NCBI GenBank assembly: GCA_003242685.1
Contig: QGVD01000001.1
Location: forward strand, 62,001-126,000
Direction of reading: 5' to 3'
DNA length: 64,000 nt
Origin: Pseudomonadota bacterium
Lineage (GTDB): Bacteria; Pseudomonadota; Gammaproteobacteria; Steroidobacterales; Steroidobacteraceae
Position numbers and translations under genes: made by a program
Notes under the pieces: generated by a model
Seen by the model: the letters and a program-made list of their open reading frames with translations, nothing else
Database searches by the model: none
What the model was told of the DNA's origin: nothing
Shown here: piece after piece, positions 8,541 to 17,532 of the stretch
Position numbering within the stretch: position 1 is the stretch's first letter
Layout of the letters: each line of letters begins with the position of its first letter

Positions 8541-9488
8541 TCAGCCGCAGCGCATCAGCGCGGCGCCGGAAGAATAACCTCCACCGAACGCCACCATCAG
8601 CGCGAGATCCCCGCTTCGCAGAAGATGGCGATGGCGGACGAGCGTGATGGCGGTGCTCGCGCAGCCCGTGTTGCCGAGCTCTTCGACCGTAGTGGCCACT
8701 CGCTCCGGCGCGATGCCGAGCTGCCCGGCGACGCGGTCCAGAATCCTCCGGTTCGCCTGATGCGCGATGAGGAGCCGCAGATCTCCGGCGGCGATGCCGT
8801 GACGGTCGAGGAGCTCGCGAGCCGCTTCTTCCATTCCCTGGCACGCATGCTGGAAGACGTCGCGGCCATGAGGCATCACCAGCCCTTCGCCTTTCGGTGT
8901 CAGGAACACGCCTTCCGGTCCCTGCCCGAGGTGACCGAGCCCGGCTGTCGTCACGTCCACGATCTCGAGCGCCTCGGCTCCCGACGACTCCCGGCTCACG
9001 AGCACCGCCGCGGCTCCGTCGCCCCACAGATGACCCGACTGGTCGTCGTCGTCGCTGCAGTAGAGGCTGTTGTGCTCGACCGCCACGATGAGCGCGGTGC
9101 TGGATCTCCCCGACTCGAAGTATGCCGCGGCGAGCTCCAGCGCATTGATGAACGACGAGCAGGCCGAGGAGATGTACAGCGCGCGCGCCGCACGCAGCTC
9201 GAAGCGCCGCTGCACGACGTGCGCCATCGTTCCGATGGTGTCCCACGGCGTGTACGAGCAGCCGATCACGAGGTCGATGTCGGGCAGCCCGCCGGGCAGC
9301 GTCTCGGCAAGCCGTGCGACCGCGTCCACGGCCATCGTGTTGGCGTTCTCCCCGGGCGCGGCGCGGCGGCGTTCACGAATGCCGGTGCGCCGTTCGAACC
9401 ACTCGGGTTCGCGGCCCGTACGGGCGCTGAAATAGCGGTTGTCCACCACCCTCGCGGGCAGATACTCCGCCAGTCCGCAGATGTACAT
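8541..9488 (-). CDS. 3-oxoacyl-ACP synthase III-like (KAS III/FabH family) protein
   Basis: A 315-aa thiolase-fold condensing enzyme. The catalytic triad is visible: C110 (ISSACSS), H243 (LIAHQANRR) and N273 (ELGNTGCAS), together with the C-terminal GGGYSSGAALM loop typical of KAS III. The family joins acetyl-CoA or other acyl-CoAs to malonyl-ACP. It stands alone, convergent with the receiver gene, not inside a fab cluster, so it may be a secondary KAS III for special acyl chains rather than the housekeeping FabH. Confidence 0.88.
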   Translation of the reverse strand: MYICGLAEYLPARVVDNRYFSARTGREPEWFERRTGIRERRRAAPGENANTMAVDAVARLAETLPGGLPDIDLVIGCSYTPWDTIGTMAHVVQRRFELRAARALYISSACSSFINALELAAAYFESGRSSTALIVAVEHNSLYCSDDDDQSGHLWGDGAAAVLVSRESSGAEALEIVDVTTAGLGHLGQGPEGVFLTPKGEGLVMPHGRDVFQHACQGMEEAARELLDRHGIAAGDLRLLIAHQANRRILDRVAGQLGIAPERVATTVEELGNTGCASTAITLVRHRHLLRSGDLALMVAFGGGYSSGAALMRCG

Positions 9489-9676
9489 CTAGCTGGGCTG
9501 CCTTTCGGATCGAGCTGAACTGTGGGTGGCCGGCAGGACGGGACTTCGTTCAGGGTGCGGCCCGGGCCATGCGCGGCGCGCATGTTAACGGCAGAATGGC
9601 AGGAATCAACTGCCTTGCACCGCCGGCACCGTTTCACCTCCGGATACGGGGCTCCTCACTGTACAATGCCTCGCCC

Positions 9677-10096
9677 ATGCTGTGGCTCAAGGCACTGCAC
9701 ATCTCTTTCGTCGTCACCTGGTTCGCAGGGCTCTTCTACCTGCCGCGCCTCTTCGTCTACCACGTGCAGGCGACGGACGCGACGAGCCTGGAGCGCTTCC
9801 AGGTCATGGAGCGCCGCCTGTTCGCCATCATGACCATCGGTGCGGTGCTGGCGGCGGTGTTCGGCATTGCCATGCTCGTGATGGCCCCGGCATTCCTCGA
9901 GCTCGCGTGGATGCGGATCAAGCTGGTGCTCGTAGCCGTGCTCGTCGGCTACCACGTGTGGTGCGCACGCCTCATGGCGGACCTTCGCACGGGGCGCAAT
10001 CGCCGCTCGCACCGCTGGTACCGCTGGTTCAACGAAGTGCCGGCGATTCTGCTGCTCGCGATCGTCATACTCGCCGTCGTCGAGCCCGTTCGCTGA
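9677..10096 (+). CDS. hemJ: Protoporphyrinogen IX oxidase, HemJ type
   Basis: A 139-aa, four-TM inner-membrane protein that opens with MLWLKALHISFVVTWFAG and continues with LFYLPRLFVYH, a sequence highly typical of HemJ (UPF0093/CopD-like), with the conserved His at residue 8. HemJ oxidises protoporphyrinogen IX to protoporphyrin IX in heme synthesis in bacteria lacking HemG or HemY. The usual family length is about 140-150 aa, which supports this start over the upstream in-frame one at 9569. It stands alone on the plus strand. Confidence 0.88.
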   Translation: MLWLKALHISFVVTWFAGLFYLPRLFVYHVQATDATSLERFQVMERRLFAIMTIGAVLAAVFGIAMLVMAPAFLELAWMRIKLVLVAVLVGYHVWCARLMADLRTGRNRRSHRWYRWFNEVPAILLLAIVILAVVEPVR

Positions 10097-10180
10097 ATCT
10101 TTCCGCAGGTCCGTACGCACGGCGTGTTGCGCCGGACCCACGGCCAGGGCACCGTTCTCGTGGACCGGATCCGGATCGAA

Positions 10181-10549
10181 TCACATGGCGCTGCGCGTAT
10201 CGGAAGAGACGCGCGGCCGCGCGCCGCGCACGGCGAAGCGCGGCGGCCAGCGCTCGGCCGTACGTGCCAGCAGATTGTTCACGCGCGCCTGAACCTCGCT
10301 GCGCAGATGCGCATCCTCGGGCTGCCCCGCCGTGTCGACGCGCACCAGCGCATTCGCGGTTTCGATCGCCCGGGCACGCAGCTGCGCGATGGTTTCGCCA
10401 GGCCCGACGATGAGCGGCACGTCCACCGTGATGCCGATGTGCCGCTCGCCGTCCGGCCGCTCGTGGGAAACGAAGACCACGTAGGCGATCGCGCGGGATC
10501 CGTCGTCCGTGAACTCGAGGCGTGCGACGTCGGCGGCAGTGAACAGCAT
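10181..10549 (-). CDS. Uncharacterised protein, 122 aa
   Basis: A 122-aa soluble protein starting MLFTAADVARLEFTDDG. It has a beta-rich first half and an Arg-rich tail after RWPPRFAVRG. There is no signal peptide and no recognised family. The start at 10549 is preferred over the in-frame one at 10606, because a strong sigma-54-type promoter overlaps 10606 and would put the transcript start near 10595, 46 nt before this ATG. Its membership in the putative RpoN group is the main clue to its role. Confidence 0.6.
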   Translation of the reverse strand: MLFTAADVARLEFTDDGSRAIAYVVFVSHERPDGERHIGITVDVPLIVGPGETIAQLRARAIETANALVRVDTAGQPEDAHLRSEVQARVNNLLARTAERWPPRFAVRGARPRVSSDTRSAM

Positions 10550-10605
10550 CGAGGGCTCCCGGTTCTCCGTCCCGTGGTGTTTCGAAAGGGGGCGAAACTG
10601 CGGCA

Positions 10606-10621
10606 AGCAAGTTCCGCGCCT
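10606..10621 (-). promoter_or_regulatory. Sigma-54-type (-24/-12) promoter
   Basis: Minus strand reads AGGCGCGGAACTTGCT: correct GG-N10-GC spacing and a full TTGCT. The predicted start near 10595 precedes the 122-aa gene. Confidence 0.7.
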
Positions 10622-10718
10622 GCACCAGGCCGGATGCGGGCAGGAGCCGGCACGAGCGGTTTTTCGCTGCGTGCCGTTGCAGATTTACAGTGGAATCACC
10701 GCCCCGCGAGGCGGGCGA

Positions 10719-11204
10719 TCACGTAAAGCCGATCCAGCGTCCCGCGGCGACGATGGTCACCCAGAAGGTCAGTGACAGTGCACCCGCGATCCGCGCGCGC
10801 AGCGGCGGTGCACCCCGCTCCCAGCGCACCATGTCCCGCCCGGTCACGAAATGGAACACGAGCATGTTCACGCCCGCGAGCGCGAGCACGACCATCTTGA
10901 GCCGGAAGGGCCCGTTATCGAAGTAGAACGCCGCCTTCGACGAGAAGAGCAGGAAACCCGCGACCACCGTCACCGCGAACGCGCTCCACGTCCACGGCAG
11001 TGTGCTCGAGATCAGCTCGCTCACGCTGCGGTCGCGGTTCGCGACGTTGAGGAGCCTCAGGTCCATGATCGCGACCGTTCCCACGACGATCGCGAACGCC
11101 AGAACGTGCAGCGACTCGAAGATCGGGAACAGCCACGACGACTCGGCGATCGCGATGGCGAAGGGCCGGCTCTCGAGCCACACCATCATCTCGGGCAGCG
11201 ACAC
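10719..11204 (-). CDS. Four-TM membrane protein, DUF6644-like (copy 1)
   Basis: A 161-aa inner-membrane protein with four hydrophobic segments (about 20-45, 68-92, 98-120 and 140-158) and short loops. It shares layout and residues with the next gene (W-F-P near 25, HxLAxA, R-LL, GRxIxxT at the C-terminus), so the two are a tandem duplication. The type recurs beside DUF6152-like genes in steroid- and aromatic-degrading gammaproteobacteria; the function is unknown. A conserved His in TM1/TM2 (LHVLAFAI) could bind heme or a metal, but that is a guess. Confidence 0.7.
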   Translation of the reverse strand: MSLPEMMVWLESRPFAIAIAESSWLFPIFESLHVLAFAIVVGTVAIMDLRLLNVANRDRSVSELISSTLPWTWSAFAVTVVAGFLLFSSKAAFYFDNGPFRLKMVVLALAGVNMLVFHFVTGRDMVRWERGAPPLRARIAGALSLTFWVTIVAAGRWIGFT

Positions 11205-11269
11205 TTGGAATCCCCCGTCAAGTTCGGAACGTCGATGCGAGGTGCGATCCGCTCACTGCGGGCGCCATC

Positions 11270-11755
11270 TCAGGTGTACGCGATCAGGCGCCCTGCCGCG
11301 ACGATACCCGCGCAGAGGAGCAGATTCGCCGCGCCGATCGCCGCGCCGAGCCGGCGACGGCCGGACGTTGAGCTGAAGTACCCCGGATCCCGCCGCACAG
11401 AGCGCTGCACCAGCAGCGTGAGCAGCACGAGCGCGACGATCAGCAGCATCTTGAGCCAGAAGGTGCCGTTCTGCAGCTCGCGCGCCGGCTCGGTGATCGT
11501 GAGCAGCACGCCGGTGACGAACAGCACGGCGAGCGCGATCCAGACCCACGGCAGGAAGCTCCGTGCGATGTGCGGCAGATCGGGACCGCGACGGACCACA
11601 CCGAGCAGACGGATGTTGATCATCGCGATCGCCGTCACGATGGCGGCGATGGCCAGAATGTGCACGGTCTGCACCGTCGGCACGAACCAGCTCGTGCTCG
11701 CGAAGAGCTGACTCAGCGCCGTCGCGGCGAGCCAGTTGCTGAAACTCTCGAGCAT
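11270..11755 (-). CDS. Four-TM membrane protein, DUF6644-like (copy 2)
   Basis: A 161-aa paralogue of the downstream gene, identical in length and with the same four-TM layout (SSTSWFVPTVQTVHILAIAA in TM1, TFWLKMLLIVAL in TM3, AGRLIAYT at the C-terminus). It lies 65 bp upstream of copy 1 on the same strand and 36 bp downstream of the secreted 260-aa protein gene, so the three are probably one operon. Function unknown. Confidence 0.72.
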   Translation of the reverse strand: MLESFSNWLAATALSQLFASTSWFVPTVQTVHILAIAAIVTAIAMINIRLLGVVRRGPDLPHIARSFLPWVWIALAVLFVTGVLLTITEPARELQNGTFWLKMLLIVALVLLTLLVQRSVRRDPGYFSSTSGRRRLGAAIGAANLLLCAGIVAAGRLIAYT

Positions 11756-11791
11756 TTTCCCCCTCTCCCGATGCCGGTACGCGTGCGGCGC

Positions 11792-12574
11792 TCACTCGAA
11801 GAGCACGCGGCCGGATTCGTCCACCGGATTGCGGTCGTTCTCGTTGCAGATGAACTCTATGAGCTCCGCGTCGCGGTGGCGCCTGTACGTAAGTGTATAG
11901 CTCCAGGGCTTCACCAGCGCCTCCGGATCTTCCACAGTGATCTCGACGACGAGCGTGTCCGGATCGTCCTTGGCGAGATGAATGCGCTCCAGGATGCGCA
12001 TCTGCGGGCTGTGCTTCATGCCCATCGCCATCTCGACGGTCTCCTTGATCCCGACCGTCTCGACGACCAGCGTATCGCCTTCCCAGCGGCCGATCGAATG
12101 GCCGAAGAAGCTGGGATCGAGGTCCTCGGGATCCGGATGCGGCCGCCCGTCGGTGTAGATGTACCGCCATGCCATCCATGCCTCGTGATGCGTGATGACG
12201 CGCCCGGGCACGAAAAGGAATTCGATCGGATACTGGTTCACGCCCATGATGCCCGGCATGCCGGGCGGCAGGCAGTACGATCCGCGGCGCGCGACCATGC
12301 CGTCCTTCTCCTCGACCTCGCGCACCCAGGCCTGATAGGCCTCGAGATACCTGCCCTTGAGCTCCGGCCGCGGACGCGATCCCGGCGGAGTACGGTTGAG
12401 AATCCAGACTCCTCCCCAGTCCGGCAGCGAATCGAGGGCGGCGTAGTTTCCCCTGGGATGGCTGGCGACGGACTTTCCGGCGCCCTGCGGCGGCTCCTGC
12501 GCCGCAGCGGACGTGCTCGCGCCGACGAACAGCGCTCCCAGAAGGAATACCGCGTGCCTGTACGGAAACTTCAT
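11792..12574 (-). CDS. Secreted uncharacterised protein (paralogue of 13571-14494)
   Basis: A 260-aa protein with a Sec signal peptide (MKFPYRHAVFLLGALFVGAS, cleavage probably after AAAQ). The mature part carries motifs shared with the 13571-14494 product: a PPGMPGIM stretch, a DGRPHPDP-like stretch and SIGRWEGDTLVVET. The shared core looks like a small beta-barrel, but I cannot name the family. The start at 12574 is preferred because it gives a clean signal peptide. The type is frequently found with DUF6152-like proteins and TonB receptors, suggesting a periplasmic accessory role in a catabolic system. Confidence 0.72.
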   Translation of the reverse strand: MKFPYRHAVFLLGALFVGASTSAAAQEPPQGAGKSVASHPRGNYAALDSLPDWGGVWILNRTPPGSRPRPELKGRYLEAYQAWVREVEEKDGMVARRGSYCLPPGMPGIMGVNQYPIEFLFVPGRVITHHEAWMAWRYIYTDGRPHPDPEDLDPSFFGHSIGRWEGDTLVVETVGIKETVEMAMGMKHSPQMRILERIHLAKDDPDTLVVEITVEDPEALVKPWSYTLTYRRHRDAELIEFICNENDRNPVDESGRVLFE

Positions 12575-12698
12575 CGACCCTCCCCTCCGCGAACCGCTCA
12601 CGTGCACGGGACACTGGCGCGTATCGCTCGTCTCAGAGTATAAGAAGAAACCGCATCTTGCGTCGCATTGGTTGTCATTGGCAACATTGGGTCCGGCA

Positions 12699-13127
12699 AT
12701 GAAGAGAGCAAGCAGATCCGGCCTCGCGGCCGCCCTGACCGTCGCGGCGCTCGCCCTCGCTCAGGGCGCCCTGGCGCACCACTCCTTCGCGATGTTCGAC
12801 CAGACGAAGGAGATCCCGCTCAAGGGCGTCGTGAGGGAATTCCAGTGGACCAATCCGCACGCCTTCATCCACCTCGAGGTCCCGAACGAATCGGGCGGCA
12901 CGGACCTCTGGGCCGTCGAGCTCAACAGCCCCAACAATCTCAAGCGTCAGGGCTGGAGCCGCACGAGCCTCAAGCCCGGCGACAAGGTGACGCTGGTCCT
13001 CAATCCGCTCAAGGACGGCTCCAAGGGCGGCCTGTTCGTGTCCGTGACCCTGCCCGACGGCACGGTCCTCGGCGATGCCACGCGCGCGGGACGCACCGGC
13101 CCCATCAACGTGCCCACGGTACGATGA
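12699..13127 (+). CDS. DUF6152-like exported protein (copy 1)
   Basis: A 142-aa protein with a Sec signal peptide (residues 1-26, ending ALAHH). The mature part has the DUF6152 pattern: HHSFAMFD near the new N-terminus, VREFQWTNPHAFIHLEV, WAVELNSPNNLKRQGW and a final LPDG. It is predicted to be a small periplasmic OB-like domain. The gene is divergent from the 260-aa secreted protein and 50 bp upstream of a second copy. The conserved N-terminal HH and NPHA residues could bind a metal such as copper; that is inference. Confidence 0.8.
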   Translation: MKRASRSGLAAALTVAALALAQGALAHHSFAMFDQTKEIPLKGVVREFQWTNPHAFIHLEVPNESGGTDLWAVELNSPNNLKRQGWSRTSLKPGDKVTLVLNPLKDGSKGGLFVSVTLPDGTVLGDATRAGRTGPINVPTVR

Positions 13128-13177
13128 AGGCCTCTCCGGCGCCCCGGCATCCGGTTCAATCGGGAGGGAGCAAGACG

Positions 13178-13558
13178 ATGAGAGCGATGACGAAAGCCGC
13201 GTGCGCCGCGATCCTGCTCGGGCTGTCGGCGCCGGCATACGTTCACCACTCCGGAGCGGGATTCGACCGCTCGAAGACGATCGAGCTCGTCGGCACCGTC
13301 CGCGAGTTCAACTGGACCAACCCTCACGCCTCCTTCAAGGTCGACGTGGTCGACGCGGACGGCAAGGTCGACACCTGGGCCATCGAGATGAACAGCCCGA
13401 ACAACCTCGTCCGCCAGGGCTGGAAGCGCACGACCATCAAGCCCGGCGACAAGGTGAAGGTGGTCGTCAATCCGCTGCGCGACGGCCGGCCCGGCGGCTG
13501 GTACGTCAGCATCACGCTGCCCGACGGCACGAGCCTCACCGGCGAGCCGCCCCGCTAG
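13178..13558 (+). CDS. DUF6152-like exported protein (copy 2)
   Basis: A 126-aa tandem paralogue of the preceding gene, with the same signal peptide plus HHSGAGFD, VREFNWTNPHASFKVDV, WAIEMNSPNNLVRQGW and ITLPDGTSLTG. GGGAGGGAG lies just upstream of its ATG. Because copy 2 keeps every shared motif, both copies are probably functional. It converges on the next leftward gene, and a perfect hairpin overlaps its stop codon. Confidence 0.8.
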   Translation: MRAMTKAACAAILLGLSAPAYVHHSGAGFDRSKTIELVGTVREFNWTNPHASFKVDVVDADGKVDTWAIEMNSPNNLVRQGWKRTTIKPGDKVKVVVNPLRDGRPGGWYVSITLPDGTSLTGEPPR

Positions 13559-13567
13559 GGCGGCTCG
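13543..13567. terminator. Hairpin between convergent genes, possible bidirectional terminator
   Basis: CGAGCCGCCC (13543-13552) and GGGCGGCTCG (13558-13567) form a perfect 10-bp stem with a 5-nt loop, spanning the stop of the DUF6152-like copy 2. No U-tract follows on either strand, so it is only a possible terminator. Confidence 0.45.
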
Positions 13568-13570
13568 CGA

Positions 13571-14494
13571 TCACTTCGCAGGAGCCGAAGCTCCTGCCGA
13601 CTCGCGCTGACGCGCCTCGAGCGCCGCCTCACCCTTCTCGGTGCTCGGCAGATTCTCGTTGAGGTTCGGCAGACACTCGACCTCGGGGATGTCGCTGTAG
13701 TCCACGCGCATCCAGCGCTTGGTGCTGCGCCACTCGCCCTTCCAGTTCTTCGGATCGGTCATGATGTACTCGATCTCGAGCGTCCTGCCCTCGTCCTTCA
13801 TCCGCACGCGCTCGATGATCTCGAACTCGTCCGAGATGGGGATTCCCGTGTCGATCCAGTGCTCGTTCGTCTCGAAGTACTTGGTGTGGATCACGAGCTC
13901 GTTGCCTTCCCACCATCCGATGGACTCGCCGTTGTAGGTCGGAACGACGATGTCGGGATCCGAGTGCTTGCGGCCGTCGAGGTAGATGACCCGCAGGCTG
14001 TTGTTGAAGCCCGAGATCATGTAGATCGCCGTCGGAAGCTGGATCATCGCGATCGGCCAGACGCGGGTCATGATCATCGGCATGCCGGGCGGATAGCACT
14101 GGCCGATGCTGTCGCGATAGCGCTTCCCCGCCGCGCGCGCCTCGGCGGCTTCCTTCAGCGCCTGCCGGCCCGCCTCGTAGAACTCCGGGTACGGCGGACC
14201 GAACATGAAGTCGTTGAAGGAGCGGCGCAGATCGATGAACCACGTGCCCGTGACGTCGAACGGCGGCTTCGGGCGCGGCTTGGCGAGATTCTGCGGCGCC
14301 AGGGCACCGTAGTAGCCGTCGTGCTTGTGCGAGAGCTCGTCGATCCGCTCCTGCGTGAGACCCGGCCGCGGCGGCGGGAGGTACTTGCCGAGGTCCTCCG
14401 TGGACGACTCCTGCGCATGCGAGAGCGGCGTCGCCAGCATCAGCAGTACGGGCGCGAGCCTCAGAGCTTCACGAAAAGCCATCCAGCGAAACAT
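13571..14494 (-). CDS. Secreted uncharacterised protein (paralogue of 11792-12574)
   Basis: A 307-aa protein with a Sec signal peptide (MFRWMAFREALRLAPVLLML, cleavage near SHAQ). The mature part has the same core as the 11792 product: YPPGMPMIMTRVWPIAMIQL, DGRKHSDPDI, SIGWWEGNELVIHT and ERVRMKDEGRTLEIEY. The ATG at 14494 is chosen over the GTG at 14512 because GAGGGGAG sits 8 nt before it. It is the last gene of the leftward cluster and lies just after the esterase-fusion gene, so it is likely co-translated. Function unknown. Confidence 0.75.
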   Translation of the reverse strand: MFRWMAFREALRLAPVLLMLATPLSHAQESSTEDLGKYLPPPRPGLTQERIDELSHKHDGYYGALAPQNLAKPRPKPPFDVTGTWFIDLRRSFNDFMFGPPYPEFYEAGRQALKEAAEARAAGKRYRDSIGQCYPPGMPMIMTRVWPIAMIQLPTAIYMISGFNNSLRVIYLDGRKHSDPDIVVPTYNGESIGWWEGNELVIHTKYFETNEHWIDTGIPISDEFEIIERVRMKDEGRTLEIEYIMTDPKNWKGEWRSTKRWMRVDYSDIPEVECLPNLNENLPSTEKGEAALEARQRESAGASAPAK

Positions 14495-14508
14495 TCCCGC
14501 ATCTCCCC

Positions 14509-17500
14509 TCACGGCGCGTTCGCGCCGGCTGTGCGAATGAAATCCAGCACCGGACCCGAGAGCGACTCGTCCGCGGTGCCGACGGCGTAGGTTTCAGAAA
14601 GATGTGAGTGCGCCGGCAGCAGCACGTGCGGCACGGATCTGCCCGTCTTGCGGCGCGCCTCGATGAGCTTCGTCGCCTCGACCCTGAAGCTCTCCGGATC
14701 GAGCTCGGCGTACGTCACGAGCAGAGGAACGGGCGTCTCGAGCAGCCCGGGAAGCGAAGAGCGCTCGGCATAGCGCGACACGTCGTCTCCGTAGTACGCC
14801 TTCCAGACCGAGACCTCGCGCGGATCGAGTTCGTAGAACCCCGAGGTGAGGATCGCTCCGGCGACGCCCGCATCGCGTCCCGTGCGGGTCATGTGCGCGA
14901 GGTAATCCGCCGCGTGCGCCGCGCCGGCCGAATGTCCCCACAGGAAGATCCTCCGCGGATCACCGCCGTACGCGGCGATGTTCGCATGGAGCCAGCGCAC
15001 CAGCGCCTCGAGATCCTCGATGCCCGACGGGAACTGGTGCTCCGGCGCGAGCCGATAGTTGACGTTGACACCGACCAGTCCCTTCGCGACGGCCCACAGC
15101 ATCACGTTGTCGTAGAAGGGAGAACCGGGCGTGCTCTTGGCTCCACGCGTGAATCCGCCGCCGTGGATGAACACGACGACCGGCTTGTCCCGGCCCCTGT
15201 CGGGAGATGTGAAGACGTCGAGCACGTTGCGCGGATGCGGACCGTACGCGACGTCGCGCGTCACCGACACGCCCTCGTACGGCTCCTTCGGATGCAGCGG
15301 CGCATAGAGGGCTGCGGTGCGCTGTCCCTCGATGCGCGGACCGATCTCGCGCAGCGCCGCCTCGATCTCGGGCGGCATGCCAGCGGGCCGGCTGCCGGCC
15401 GTATCCTCGGTCGTCACAGGGGAGCTCTCCTTGCGGCGGACGGGCGGCGTTTCCGTGCGCCCCGTGACCGGATTGGCGTAGTGGAAGGGAATGTCGTAGA
15501 TCGCCGGGAACATCTCGAACGTCAGGGTGGGCGGCGCATCCGGCGGCAGGTCGCTGCTCGGCCCGGGCACCTGGCGGTTCGCGCTCCTCGCCCAGCCGCC
15601 TTCGTAACTCGCGGTGAACGTGTTGTACGCGTGCACCTTGCGGAATTTCCACACGCCGTCTTCCTTCACGAGCTCGTTCTCGTAGATCGCGCCTCCGTGT
15701 GAGGCACGCGTGCCGAAGCTCATCTGCTGCAGCATGCGCGAACGCACGCGCGCGGTGGTTCCATCCTCATCGAGCGTGATGACCGGCTGCAGCTTGATGT
15801 GATTGCCGAGCCGTCCCTCCACCGGTCCCTCGGTGCCGCGGCCGAAGACCTTCAGGAGGAACTCCCGCACGCGCTCCCGGCCCCTGTACACGCCGCGCTG
15901 CGCGAGCTCCATCGAACCGTCTCGCGCGAAGAGGTCGGCGAGATCGTTCCAGAGATTCTTGTCGAGATAGTAGCCGTAGGCGTTCTCGAGGTTCTCGATC
16001 TCGTGGACATCCTTGACGCGCTGGACGCGACGCTCCGCATCTGCGAGCGCGGCCTCGACGTCTTCCACCTGAGGAATGCGGACACGCCGCACGGCCGGCT
16101 CGAGCACCGCCGCGGCAAGCCTGCGATCCGGCGCGCCGACGAGCGGATAGCGGGGCGCACCACCCGTCACCGGATTGCGGTAGTGGAACGGCGGAACGTA
16201 GGCCTTCGGGTAGATCTCGTAGAGCTCGGTGGGCGGACGGTCGGGCGGAAGCTCCGTGCTCGCGGCTGGCGCGGGCTTTGCGTCCTTCGCCCAGCCCTGA
16301 TCGTAGTCCGTGATGAACGTCGGGAAGTAACGCACGGACTTCAGTTTCCAGACACCGTTCTCCTTCACGAAGGCGTTCTCGTAGATGCCTTCGCTCCATA
16401 GGCCATGGCTGCCGTGCACCCCGGTCATGGCGAGCTCGCGGCTGCGCGCACGCGCCGTGGCTCCGTCCGGCGCGACGGTGACGAGTACCTGGAGCTGCAG
16501 GTGATCGTTCAGCCAGCCGTCCTCGAGCCCCTGGGGTCCCAGCAGATCGAGAAACCTGCGGATGCGCTGCTTTCCGACGTACACGCCGCGCTGCCCGAGC
16601 TCGATCGTGCCGTCGTCGGTGAAGAGATCGGCGACGTGATCCCACATCGCGCGGTCGAGATAGTAGCCGTAGACGCGCTGGAGGTTCTCGATCCTGAGCT
16701 CGTCCTCGAGGAGCGTCACGCGGTGCGCGAGCTCGCTCGCGCGCTGACGAAGCTCGCGGTCGCGGCGTGCCGTGGCCGGCTGCGGCGCCGGCGTGCTCCA
16801 TACGCGCGCCCAGTCCGTCGTGCCGGGATTGCCGTAGTGGAACGGCGCGATGCACGCCTTCGGAAAGCCTTCGCACGCATCCTTGCGCTCCGCGTCCGGC
16901 GGATGTGCGAGCTTGCGCGGCTCACGCGCGCGTGGCACCTCGGGCGCGACCCAGCCGGTTTCGTACGGCGCCCCGAATCCGGCGTGGTAATCGAGCCGGC
17001 GGATCTTCCAGACGCCGCTCTCGCGGGCGTACTCGATCTCGTATACGCCTTCGGCCCACGTGGCGTTGCGCCCGTAGGTGCCGAGCATCGCGAGCACACG
17101 CCAGCGACCCTTCGCCGTCGTGCCGTCGGGCCCGAGATGGATCACCGGCTGCAGCGCCATGTGGTTATAGAGGCGCCCGTCACCGAGGCCGAGCCGGCCG
17201 ACCTCGCCTCCGCCAACGTTCATGTAGAGATGTCTGCGGATGCTCTCCCTGCCGATGAAGACGCCGGCGGGATAGCTGGCGACTGCATCCTCGGTGAAGA
17301 GCGCAGCGAGGTCCTCCCACATGCCCTTGTCGAGGTAGTAGCCGTAAGCGCGCTGCAGCCGCTTGATCGCATGCACGCTCTCCGCCGCGGCGACCTCCGC
17401 CTCGAGGCGGTCGAGCCGCGCATGCAGGCCTTCGCTGCCACGCGCGGCATCGATGGAGCCGAATGCGAGCGCCGCAAAGGCCGCCGCGAGCAGGGAGAGC

Positions 17501-17511
17501 TTCGCGCGCAT
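14509..17511 (-). CDS. Exported triple NTF2-like (SnoaL) repeat fused to an alpha/beta-hydrolase
   Basis: A 1000-aa protein. A signal peptide covers residues 1-24. Three NTF2-like repeats follow, each opening with a short coiled coil and the motif YGYYLD (residues 56, 281 and 512), then an M/LW-x-DxAxLF segment, an FIG/YVG/YRG stretch, and a closing PFHYxNP motif (223, 441, 675). The C-terminal third (about 735-1000) is a hormone-sensitive-lipase-type hydrolase with the oxyanion motif HGGG (783-786), nucleophile elbow GHSAG (S861), a probable acid in AELDPE and His in AHSHLS. Single SnoaL domains act as cyclases, isomerases or binding folds; three plus an esterase in one chain is unusual. It is co-transcribed with the Tat protein and oxygenase upstream. 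Confidence 0.85.
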   Translation of the reverse strand: MRAKLSLLAAAFAALAFGSIDAARGSEGLHARLDRLEAEVAAAESVHAIKRLQRAYGYYLDKGMWEDLAALFTEDAVASYPAGVFIGRESIRRHLYMNVGGGEVGRLGLGDGRLYNHMALQPVIHLGPDGTTAKGRWRVLAMLGTYGRNATWAEGVYEIEYARESGVWKIRRLDYHAGFGAPYETGWVAPEVPRAREPRKLAHPPDAERKDACEGFPKACIAPFHYGNPGTTDWARVWSTPAPQPATARRDRELRQRASELAHRVTLLEDELRIENLQRVYGYYLDRAMWDHVADLFTDDGTIELGQRGVYVGKQRIRRFLDLLGPQGLEDGWLNDHLQLQVLVTVAPDGATARARSRELAMTGVHGSHGLWSEGIYENAFVKENGVWKLKSVRYFPTFITDYDQGWAKDAKPAPAASTELPPDRPPTELYEIYPKAYVPPFHYRNPVTGGAPRYPLVGAPDRRLAAAVLEPAVRRVRIPQVEDVEAALADAERRVQRVKDVHEIENLENAYGYYLDKNLWNDLADLFARDGSMELAQRGVYRGRERVREFLLKVFGRGTEGPVEGRLGNHIKLQPVITLDEDGTTARVRSRMLQQMSFGTRASHGGAIYENELVKEDGVWKFRKVHAYNTFTASYEGGWARSANRQVPGPSSDLPPDAPPTLTFEMFPAIYDIPFHYANPVTGRTETPPVRRKESSPVTTEDTAGSRPAGMPPEIEAALREIGPRIEGQRTAALYAPLHPKEPYEGVSVTRDVAYGPHPRNVLDVFTSPDRGRDKPVVVFIHGGGFTRGAKSTPGSPFYDNVMLWAVAKGLVGVNVNYRLAPEHQFPSGIEDLEALVRWLHANIAAYGGDPRRIFLWGHSAGAAHAADYLAHMTRTGRDAGVAGAILTSGFYELDPREVSVWKAYYGDDVSRYAERSSLPGLLETPVPLLVTYAELDPESFRVEATKLIEARRKTGRSVPHVLLPAHSHLSETYAVGTADESLSGPVLDFIRTAGANAP

Positions 17512-17532
17512 ACGCCTGCCTCGGGCGTGCCT

